The notes under the pieces were generated by a model that was given only the letters and a program-made list of their open reading frames with translations, made no database searches and was not told the DNA's origin. Below are positions 9,829 through 17,821 of a stretch of 64,000 nt of DNA, piece after piece. Where the stretch lies: positions 496,001 to 560,000 of the forward strand of contig OZ037896.1 in the NCBI GenBank assembly GCA_964035575.1. The letters run 5' to 3'. The stretch is from Rhynchopus sp. YZ270_cl-10 (lineage: Eukaryota > Euglenozoa > Diplonemea > Diplonemida > Diplonemidae). The position numbers and the translations under genes were made by a program. Positions within the stretch are counted from its first letter, which is position 1, and each line of letters starts with the position of its first letter.

Positions 9829-10966
9829 GTGCGAGGTTAATCATATGAATGCCCATATCCCAGTGCAGCACCACACCACAGCTGCTGATTGCAAGACCGT
9901 AAGGACGCCAGTAGTTGTATGACAAACACGTGTTCCTGAATTCACGAAGAAGCAGTTGTTCCCCTGTTGAGATGGACCACACGGCCAATGCATCATTCGA
10001 GTAGACAGCAACAACGTCGTCCGACACAGCAACGTCAGTCCACTCGTTTTCTGAGACGTCTTCAAATACACGTTCACCTGTTTCCATGTTCCACACGAGG
10101 ACGCAGTCGGTACAGCACGCTGCAATGAAAAGCTCGTTTGGCGACAGGGCCACAAAATCAACACCAGAAGGGCACGTCAGAACAAGCACCTCCACCCCTG
10201 TTGTGTAGTCCCAGATGGTGATGTGTTTCCTGTCGTCGCCACACACCGACACCCTGTCGCCTGTCACAACCATCTCGACGAAGCGCCCCACAATGTGGTC
10301 CCATTCATGCACAACAACGCCTGTTGCAATGTCCCACACCTGCAAACCCTTCCTCTGAGACAACAACAGCTTTGTTCCACAGGGTGACCATGCAGTGGGC
10401 CCCCTACCTGCCTCTCCAAAAGAGTGCTCCAATGCACCTGTCTTCACGTCATGAACTTCAGCACACTGCGTCCGCAGGTTGAGACACGAGATCCACCCAC
10501 TGCAAGGTGAGAATGCTGGGAATGAAGTGACGTCGCAAGGGAAGCGGCACAGACTCTCATGTGTTTCCGTGTCGAAGATGGACATATCCCCCTTACGCCA
10601 CACCACTGCAAGGTACCTATCGCATGGTGAGAGTGTGAGCGAGAATGTCTCCTCCGCACTTTGTATCACCCCAGGAGTGACGTTGGCTCCAGTGCAGTAC
10701 AGCTCAACGGCACATCCCTCATCCATCTCCGTGTCGCAGATGCGTAAGTCGTCCTTGCCGATGACGCCACCGCCTCTCATCCGCACACTGAAACGCCGAG
10801 CACTTGACACGCCAAGCTCCGCAAGAAGCTTCCCCTTCAGCTGTGCAAGGGTGGCGCTCCCGTCCACTTCTATCACACAGCTTGCAGACTCAAAGTGTCC
10901 TGTGATGTCCATGTTCAGGGAGGGGCAACTCTGTTCTGTGGGGATGGGTGTGTGGGAGTTGAGCAT
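9818..10966 (-). CDS. Ubiquitin-like plus seven-blade WD propeller protein, copy A
   Basis: 382 residues from the ATG at 10966 (MLNSHTPIPTEQ), or 364 from MDITGHF. The second start is the only one kept in copy C, so it may be the true one. Residues about 19-90 look like a ubiquitin-like beta-grasp domain: ATLAQLKGKLLAELGV helix, then DDLRICDTEMDEG. About seven WD-type blades follow, marked by DMSIFDTET, AEVHDVKTG, LQVWDIATG, ITIWDYTTG, VLVWNMETG, LAVWSISTG and a last partial blade. A scaffold or ubiquitin-related adaptor role is inferred from fold only. Copies A, B, C, D, E and F share most residues but differ at blade surfaces. The C-terminus of this copy (VLHWDMGIHMINLAHLS) differs from the others. 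Confidence 0.8.
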   Translation of the reverse strand: MLNSHTPIPTEQSCPSLNMDITGHFESASCVIEVDGSATLAQLKGKLLAELGVSSARRFSVRMRGGGVIGKDDLRICDTEMDEGCAVELYCTGANVTPGVIQSAEETFSLTLSPCDRYLAVVWRKGDMSIFDTETHESLCRFPCDVTSFPAFSPCSGWISCLNLRTQCAEVHDVKTGALEHSFGEAGRGPTAWSPCGTKLLLSQRKGLQVWDIATGVVVHEWDHIVGRFVEMVVTGDRVSVCGDDRKHITIWDYTTGVEVLVLTCPSGVDFVALSPNELFIAACCTDCVLVWNMETGERVFEDVSENEWTDVAVSDDVVAVYSNDALAVWSISTGEQLLLREFRNTCLSYNYWRPYGLAISSCGVVLHWDMGIHMINLAHLS

Positions 10967-11134
10967 TGTCTCAGATGGATGATAATACGAAAAAAAAAGA
11001 TACTCATAGTAGCTCAAACCGGGCAAGACAATCGTAAGAATAAAGTGGCAAACAAGACAACAACCGTGTCTCGTTTCTTACTTGCCTCTCCAACACTTCT
11101 TTGGCCCTGTAGTATCAAGCTCTCTTCGGTGCAT

Positions 11135-11440
11135 ACTTCAAGCCTTCAAACCCCAAGGCTTCCCCTGTCCCCATGCATGCCGTTTTCGATGTGCACGAGA
11201 GGCACATTCATCTCTCTTAAAGTTGTCTCTCCGGATGGCGGGTCCTCACGCAAGGAAGGGTAGTTGTGGTTCATTGTTCAAAAAGCCACAGCACAACGGC
11301 GCGGTCTCCATTGCCAACCCACTCCCACAACGAGAGATGTGCAGTTATCTGTACGTATCTTCCCGCATGGAGTTACCCAGGCAAGGTGCAGGAAAGGGGA
11401 GGGGGATTAGATGGCATCTTTCCGTTGTGGAAATGGGTTC
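11135..11440 (+). repeat. Inter-gene segment of the WD tandem unit, copy 1
   Basis: The sequence from about 11135 to 11440 recurs at about 12855-13160. It includes a hairpin (GTGC-ACGAGAG-GCAC, 11189-11216, followed by ATTCATCTC) and then the spacer repeat. It marks the boundary of the tandem duplication that produced copies B and C. Confidence 0.75.
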
Positions 11441-12578
11441 AGGACAGGTGTGCGATGTCAACAATCTCAATACCCTCATCGTTGCCGTACATCACCACAC
11501 CACCACAGCTGCTGATTGCAAGACCGCAAGAATACGTGTTCTCGAATTCACGAAGAAGCAGTTGTTCCCCTGTTGAGATGGACCACACGGCCAATGCACC
11601 AGGCCAGTAGGCAGCAACAACGTCGTCCGACACAGCAACGTCAGTCCACTCGTTTTCTGAGACGTCTTCAAATACACGTTCACCTGTTTCCATGTTCCAC
11701 ACGAGGACAGAGTTAGTACCACACGCTGCAATGAAAAGCTCGTTTGGCGACAGGGCCACATAATCAACACCAGAAGGGCACGTCAGAACAAGCACCTCCA
11801 CCCCTGTTGTGTAGTCCCAGATGGTGATGTCTCTGCTGTCGGGGCCAAATATTGCCGCCCTGTCACTTGTAACAACCATGGCATAGTCGCAATCCACAAC
11901 ATGGTCCCATTCATGCGTAACAACGTCTGTTGCAATGTCCCACATTTGCAAACCTTCGCTCTGACACAACAACAGCTTTGTTCCACAGGGTGACCATGAC
12001 GTGGGCCCCCTACGTACCTCTCCAAAAGAGTGCTCCAATGCACCTGTCTTCACGTCATGAACTTCAGGACACTGTGTGTCATGGCTGAGACACGAGATCC
12101 ACCCACTGCAAGGTGAGAATGCTGGGAATGAAAAGACGGCGCAAGGGAAGCGGCACAAGCTCTCATGTGTTTCCGCGTCGAAGATGGAAATATCCCCCTG
12201 ACGCCACATCACTGCAAGGTACCTATCGCATGGTGAGAGTGTGAGCGAGTATGTCGTCTCCGAATTTGAATTTTGAATCACCCCAGGAGTGATGTTGGCT
12301 CCAGTGCAGTACAGCTCAACGGCACATCCCTCATCCATCTCCGTGTCGCAGATGCGTAAGTCGTCTTCACCGATGTCGCCACCGCCTCTCATCCGCACAC
12401 CAACATGCCGAGCACGTGGCACGCCAAGCTCCGCAAGAAGCTTCCCCTTCAGCTGTGCAAGGGTGGCGCTCCCGTCCACTTCTATCACACAGCTTGCAGA
12501 CTCAAAGTGTCCTGTGATGTCCATGTTCAGGGAGGGGCAACTCTGTTCTGTGGGGATGGGTGTGTGGGAGTTGAGCAT
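11439..12578 (-). CDS. Ubiquitin-like plus seven-blade WD propeller protein, copy B
   Basis: 379 residues with the same layout as copy A: short N-terminal tail, ubiquitin-like domain (helix TLAQLKGKLLAELGV), then seven WD-type blades. It differs from copy A in the ubiquitin-like loop (PRARHVGVRMRGGGDIGEDD), in blade 2-3 surfaces and in the last blade (VVMYGNDEGIEIVDIAHLS). No intron is needed to keep it open. The ATG context, ATCCATCTGAGACA before the start, is shared with copies A, D, E and F. Confidence 0.8.
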   Translation of the reverse strand: MLNSHTPIPTEQSCPSLNMDITGHFESASCVIEVDGSATLAQLKGKLLAELGVPRARHVGVRMRGGGDIGEDDLRICDTEMDEGCAVELYCTGANITPGVIQNSNSETTYSLTLSPCDRYLAVMWRQGDISIFDAETHESLCRFPCAVFSFPAFSPCSGWISCLSHDTQCPEVHDVKTGALEHSFGEVRRGPTSWSPCGTKLLLCQSEGLQMWDIATDVVTHEWDHVVDCDYAMVVTSDRAAIFGPDSRDITIWDYTTGVEVLVLTCPSGVDYVALSPNELFIAACGTNSVLVWNMETGERVFEDVSENEWTDVAVSDDVVAAYWPGALAVWSISTGEQLLLREFENTYSCGLAISSCGGVVMYGNDEGIEIVDIAHLS

Positions 12579-12849
12579 TGTCTCAGATGGATGATAATAG
12601 GAAAGTTACTTGTGTCTCTTTGTTGTTGTACGCTATTGCATCTACACATAGATGTGCTTCCTTCTGAATGTTTCCCTTTGAATGGTTTCCCTGTGAGGTA
12701 TGTGGACTGGGACTGGTGCAGAGCACAGACATGGGATGGGTGTGGCTGTCTATAAGGGGTGGGGTGCTGGGGGGTACGGGAAACTGGTAGGGTACTCCAA
12801 CCCCTTCATCGCGACAGAAACTTTCTCTGTACACTGCATGTCCCTTTAA

Positions 12850-13160
12850 AAAAAAATAATTCTTCAAACCCCAAGGCTTCCCCTGTCCCCATGCATGCCG
12901 TTTTCGATGTGCACGAGAGGCACATTCATCTCTCTTAAAGTTGTCTCTCCGGATGGCGGGTCCTCACGCAAGGAAGGGTAGTTGTGGTTCATTGTTCAAA
13001 AAGCCACAGCACAACGGCGCGGTCTCCATTGCCAACCCACTCCCACAACGAGAGATGTGCAGTTATCTGTACGTATCTTCCCGCATGGAGTTACCCAGGC
13101 AAGGTGCAGGAAAGGGGAGGGGGATTAGATGGCATCTTTCGTTGTGAAAATGGGTTCAAG
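12850..13160 (+). repeat. Inter-gene segment of the WD tandem unit, copy 2
   Basis: Near-identical to 11135-11440, including the GTGC-ACGAGAG-GCAC hairpin (about 12905-12934) and the spacer repeat from 12977. Confidence 0.75.
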
Positions 13161-13168
13161 ACATAGGT

Positions 13169-14254
13169 TCAAGACAGGTGTGCGAGGTTAATCATCTGAA
13201 CACCATCATCGTTGCCGTACATCACCACACCACCACAGCTGCTGATTGCAAGACCGCAAGAATGCGTGTTCTCGAATTCACGAAGAAGCAGTTGTTCCCC
13301 TGTTGAAATGGACCACACGGCCAATGCACCAGGCCAGTAGGCAGCAACAACGTCGTTCGACACAGCAACGTCAGTCCACTCGTTTTCTGAGACGTCTTCA
13401 AATACACGTTCACCTGTTTCCATGTTCCACACGAGGACAGAGTTAGTACCACACGCTGCAAAGAAAAGCTCGTTTGGCGACAGGGCCACAAAATCAACAC
13501 CAGAAGGGCACGTCAGAACAAGCACCTCCACCCCTGTTGTGTAGTCCCAGATGGTGATGTGTTTGTTTTCGGGGCCAAACATTGCCGCCCTGTCACCTGT
13601 CACAACCATGCCATAGTCGCCATACACAACATGGTCCCGTTCATGCACAACAACGCCTGTTGCAATGTCCCACACCTGCAAACCCTTGTTCTGAGACAAC
13701 AACAGCTTTGTTCCACAGGGTGACCATGCCGTGGTCCTCGTGCTATCACCCCCCTCTCCAAAAGAGTGCTCCAATGCACCTGTCTTCACGTCATGAACTT
13801 CAGGACACTGTGTGTCATGGCTGAGACACGAGATCCACCCACTGCAAGGTGAGAATGCTGGGGATGCAACGGCGTCACAAGGGAAACGGCACAGACTCTC
13901 ATGTGTTTCCGTGTCAAAGACGGACATTTCCCTCTGACGCCACATCACTGCAAGGTACCTATCGCATGGTGAGAGTGTGAGCGAGTACGTCCCCTCCGAA
14001 CTTTGTATCACCCCAGGAGTGATGTTGGCTCCAGTGCAGTACAGCTCAACGGCACATCCCTCATCCATCTCCGTGTCGCAGATGCGTAAGTCGTCCTTGC
14101 CGATGTCGCCACCGCCTCTCATCCGCACACTGAAACGCCGAGCACTTGACACACCAAGCTCCGCAAGAAGTTTCTGCTTCAGCTGTGCAAGGGTGGCGCT
14201 CCCGTCCACTTCTATCACACAGCTTGCAGACTCAAAGTGTCCTGTGATGTCCAT
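13169..14254 (-). CDS. Ubiquitin-like plus seven-blade WD propeller protein, copy C
   Basis: 361 residues starting at MDITGHF. The upstream ATG used by the other copies reads ATA here, so this copy can only start at the second site, which argues that MDITGHF is a functional start for the family. The ubiquitin-like domain has TLAQLKQKLLAELGV. Seven blades follow with the same ITIWDYTTG, VLVWNMETG and LAVWSISTG markers. The homology with the other units stops just upstream of the lost ATG, so this is the end of the tandem array. Confidence 0.8.
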   Translation of the reverse strand: MDITGHFESASCVIEVDGSATLAQLKQKLLAELGVSSARRFSVRMRGGGDIGKDDLRICDTEMDEGCAVELYCTGANITPGVIQSSEGTYSLTLSPCDRYLAVMWRQREMSVFDTETHESLCRFPCDAVASPAFSPCSGWISCLSHDTQCPEVHDVKTGALEHSFGEGGDSTRTTAWSPCGTKLLLSQNKGLQVWDIATGVVVHERDHVVYGDYGMVVTGDRAAMFGPENKHITIWDYTTGVEVLVLTCPSGVDFVALSPNELFFAACGTNSVLVWNMETGERVFEDVSENEWTDVAVSNDVVAAYWPGALAVWSISTGEQLLLREFENTHSCGLAISSCGGVVMYGNDDGVQMINLAHLS

Positions 14255-14373
14255 GTTCAGGGAGGGGCAACTCTGTTCTGTGGGGATGGGTGTGTGGGAG
14301 TTGAGTATTGTAACGTGCTAAAACGCAGCTCGGTTGAGACATGCAAAGGGTGGCGAAAACTAAATACCCTCAT

Positions 14374-14570
14374 TAGGCTAGTTGACGTCACGGACATTCG
14401 GGTTTGGGAGGGTATGGGAGGATTTGGGAGGGTACGGGACAGTATGGGAGGGTATGGGACGGTATGGGACGGTATGGGGGGATTTGGGAGCGTTCGAGGG
14501 CGGTACGGGATGGTACGGAACAGGATTTCCCAGAAAATTCCTAAACCGACCCGTGGCGTCAACTAGCCTA
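14374..14570. mobile_element. MITE with internal minisatellite, 5-bp duplication
   Basis: TAGGCTAGTTGACGTCACGG on the left and CCGTGGCGTCAACTAGCCTA on the right are inverted repeats, flanked by CTCAT on both sides (14369-14373 and 14571-14575). The interior is a G-rich minisatellite made of GGGAGGGTATGGGACGGTAT-like words. Open frames across it (Pro/Tyr/Ser-rich on the minus strand) are products of the minisatellite. Confidence 0.8.
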
Positions 14571-15957
14571 CTCATAGTAAAAATAATGTTTTTTCAAAAA
14601 TAAATTAATAAAAAAATGACCCAAAAGTAATACTGGGATTGTACATAAATTGTATAGATCTGACTATAAAAAAAGTTGGGATTGTACATCAAATAGTCAG
14701 ATCTATACAATTTCTATACAATTGTATGTACAATTGACAATTGTATATCACACATTCTCCGAAACTGCGTATCACTTGTGACCAACCATGGAGCCAATTT
14801 AAAGTGACTATTTTTCCACTAAAAAAATTCTCCGACCCCGGAATTTTTTCAGATCGCTCCGGAAATGCCATTCCGCGCCTTTTTGCAAAAAAATATTGCA
14901 CCCTGAGGTCATTAAACGTCTGTGTGCGTTGACGGGTGGATCCTACTAATTTCTCGCGCCCCAAAAAAAATATTTTTATTTTTATTTTGAAAGATCGGGT
15001 GTGAAAACGTTCAATTCCGGGGTCGGACGATTTTTTTTTATGCCTCTCTTCATGTCGCAAAGGATTTTGGGAGGGAGGGGCGTTTTCAGGTATTCCCTGT
15101 ACTTTCCTAAGAGATCAGGTTAGAAACCCCTTTTTGGGTGGTCTTCGGTGACTTATGCCACTAAAAACGTTTTTATCAAAAGTTGCCGATTTTTTTTTCT
15201 TTGGAATTATTTTCAACAATTCTTTCAATTCTGACGATTTTTTTCCGCCGGAAAAATACTATGTGTCAGCCAGGTTTCGGTGGAGCCAACCCCATTTTTA
15301 CACCCAAATTGCAGCCAAATTGCCCTGTATATGGGTGTTCTACAATGGAGCCAATCCAATTTAATAGTTTTTTTGACTAAATTGCTCGATTTTTTTTTCT
15401 TTGAAAAGTTTGGAGACCGGAAACACCATTCCGCGCATTTTCAGACAGAATTATGCATCTGTCCTTTTCTCACCTGTTGCTGAGATTAGGAGGTATATAC
15501 ATTGAGTGTATAGATCTGACTATAACCCTGTGTATACATTTGACTTTCACCCAAAAAAATAAAAAAATGGAAGTTGGAAGTGCCAATAGAAAACACCTTC
15601 ACCGGACCTCCGCGGGTTATAACGAACCACCCTGGAACGAAAGTTTCATATGTGCCATTCGCTGTCCTACGGGTGCAGGTGGTCGCCAATACCCTTGAAG
15701 AGCTGAAAGTAAAGTCATGATAAGGTTTCTGAAATAAGTTTAAAACACCGATGGGCAGGGGTAGAGGGGGTTGTTATAAAAAGCAGAAGGAAAAAAAAAC
15801 AACCTTTATTTTTGGCTATACAGAATAAGGAGGGCTTTTAAGGGAGTATTCGGATTCTTTGTGTGGGGGGTTTTTTTTTTGTGTCGCATTTTTGTCTCTC
15901 ACCGTCACAGCGAAGTGACAGTGCCGCGATACAGAAAATGGGGGGTTTTTTTTTTCG
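14571..15957. other. Repeat-rich spacer, no gene seen
   Basis: Three copies of TGTATAGATCTGACTATA or its complement lie at about 14651, 14688 and 15506. CCATTCCGCGC occurs at about 14868 and 15429. GGGGTCGGAC motifs are shared with the element at 2725-4475. These suggest decayed TIR elements, but their limits could not be fixed. A possible structured-motif copy lies at 15580-15650. Confidence 0.4.
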
Positions 15958-16080
15958 GGTCTCTTCGGCTTTTTCGGTTTAACCCTTTCCGTCCGAGAAC
16001 CCCGTTACATTGACGCCATTAGCAGAGCCACATATGTGGCTCCCGGACTGTTAGGGTTGAACAAAAATTCGAAGAGATCA
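15958..16080. repeat. Long interrupted hairpin with a perfect central palindrome
   Basis: Paired blocks TCTCTTCG, TAACCCT and GTCCG on the left match CGGAC, AGGGTT and CGAAGAGA on the right. At the centre is the 18-base palindrome GAGCCACATATGTGGCTC. It may be a tiny TIR element or a cruciform-forming site. Confidence 0.6.
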
Positions 16081-16262
16081 CTAAGCACCGTGTTTTCTTT
16101 CCCCTTCCCTTTACACTATTGACAAAAGCTTTATGGGCAAAAAAAAAATAACATCAAAAGACAAATCTGTACAAAAAAACAAAAAAAAAAGAAACGACAA
16201 TATCGCCTTGTTGAATCATACAGTGCAACGAAGCTAAATCGGCCTCTCCAAAAGCATAACAA

Positions 16263-16369
16263 AAGTTGAAGGTGCAAGCAAAACGCCTCAACCGTTCATC
16301 GGCGGACGCAGGGCACTGGTTCTCCGCGGGTTAGCGAACCCCCCAGAGAGCACTTCATTGACATGCACA
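16263..16369 (+). other. Structured repeat motif (family H3)
   Basis: A motif of about 100 bases with an outer pair (GGTGC or GAAGTGC with GCACTTC), an inner CGCC..GGCG hairpin and a T-arm-like GGGTT-loop-GAACCC hairpin closed by TTCTC/GAGAR. Related copies are at 36665-36764, 32912-33030, 36224-36290, 49826-49905, 54199-54252 and 56287-56336. It resembles part of a tRNA-derived or other pol III RNA, but no complete tRNA fold was found. Confidence 0.5.
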
Positions 16370-16526
16370 AGAAATACTCTAGCGTGGCTGAGGCAGTTGA
16401 CACTTTTTTTTCAGCCAGGCCATTTTTTTTTCAGGCGTACTAAACCTCGCTGCATTGTATGTTGAAGGCTAGAATTTTACAGACCAAATTCTTTTTAAAA
16501 TTTTTCTTTTTTTTTGTTCCAACAGC

Positions 16527-17259
16527 CAGGGCGTTCGCTATCGCCATCGTTTTTTCCTGATCGTGGCGAAATACCAAAAACCCCGAAATTTTCGTTTTTT
16601 TACTGGTGCTTAAAATAGGTCAAAAAAATTTTTCCCGCCGGAGAGAAGTTAGTTCGTGGGGTGAATGGTCAAAAAAAATTTGCGATTTGCGCGTGATCCC
16701 TTCCCCAGCACAAGTGATATTACAGCTGAACTTTCCTGATACTAAAACCAGCAAAACGATGGAGAATTTCATCAATCCCCCCTCACTGAGGGTCTCTTTG
16801 TGTTGTTTAATCAAACAGATGTACAAGAGAGAGGCATCCGTCATATGAGACTTCATCCTTATTTTGATTATTTTCAACTCTCTGCCATTGAAGGTAGAGT
16901 TGACACGAGCAGTGACACCTTCTATAACAGGGGGTACGGTGCACCTTCAGCAGACTGCAGGATTGAGGAGCGAGCGGGAGCTGGGGAAACTTCCTCTCAC
17001 GGCAGGCGGGTTTGCGGATGATTTTGAGTACAGTGGACACCCCTCTGCGACCCCCCCTCCGGGGGGGTCTACAGGGTGGTGGGGAGAAATCTCTCTCTCT
17101 CTTTTTTTTTTTTTTTTTTTTTCCCTTTATTTATTTATTTATTTATACAGGGTTTCGCCCCGGTGGGGCGAAGCCCTGGGGCGAAATAAAATGTCATTTT
17201 TTCAGGAAAAGATTTTTTTAACGAAAAAAAATATTTTTCGCCCCGGGGCGAACGCCCTG
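16527..17259 (-). mobile_element. hAT-type MITE, copy 2 (733 bp)
   Basis: Same element as 3187-3977 in inverse orientation. Ends are CAGGGCGTTCGC and GCGAACGCCCTG, with a perfect 8-bp duplication CCAACAGC at 16519-16526 and 17260-17267. It lacks most of the long C/G palindrome of copy 1 and has a shorter TAAA array. No transposase frame is present. Confidence 0.9.
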
Positions 17260-17349
17260 CCAACAGCATCGCCATATTGCCAGAGCCTCAACCCTTCTTT
17301 TTTTGTGTTGATTTTCGTTTTTCTTTTTTTTGAAAACTTGGTTGTATTA

Positions 17350-17740
17350 GTGTAGACACCCCAGGATGAACTCCACTATACCGGTTTTTTTCTTCGCATT
17401 GCAAAAACATTTTTTTTTTTGGTACAAAATGAACATTTGAAGACAGCATTCTTTGAGCAATAAAAAAGGTAAGGCGAATGTGCTTCGTAGACATATCTGA
17501 AATATGAGAGTTTTCTTGTTTTTTTTCCTTCTCTTTTTGCGTTCGGTTCAGCCACCCTCCCTTCCACACACAAATACAAATCAATGAGCAGTGTGCACAA
17601 CGTACCCACCCGCACCCACACCCGCCACCCGCACCCCCCATCGTTTCAAGGTGAATGCAATGCACACACACATTTTCTTTTTTTTTGAAAAATTGATGAC
17701 GTGTAGACACCTCGCTTTTTTTTCTCGTGTGAACTCCACG
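17350..17740 (+). other. Two hairpin motifs of family H2 beyond the kinesin 3' end
   Basis: At about 17350-17382 outer arms TAGTG/CACTA enclose TAGACACCCC and GGATGAACTC. At about 17705-17740 the arms are CGTG/CACG around TAGACACC and GTGAACTC. The arms change together while the inner words persist. Between them lies AT-rich DNA. Confidence 0.55.
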
Positions 17741-17821
17741 CATTTTTTTTTTCTTTTTGCACAAAAAACCCCACAAAACCTGCTGCATTTATTCCCTCAA
17801 TCCAAATACAGCTTTTTTCAC

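Noticed and set aside
11082-11610. Plus-strand frames across the WD spacer and 3' end
   Set aside because: Antisense to the WD gene and spacer; frames change between units while DNA is conserved.
14257-14562. Minus-strand Pro/Tyr/Ser-rich frame
   Set aside because: Created by the G-rich minisatellite within the MITE 14374-14570.
16263-16369. tRNA gene
   Set aside because: The T-arm-like hairpin is present but no anticodon arm, D arm or proper 7-bp acceptor layout could be placed.
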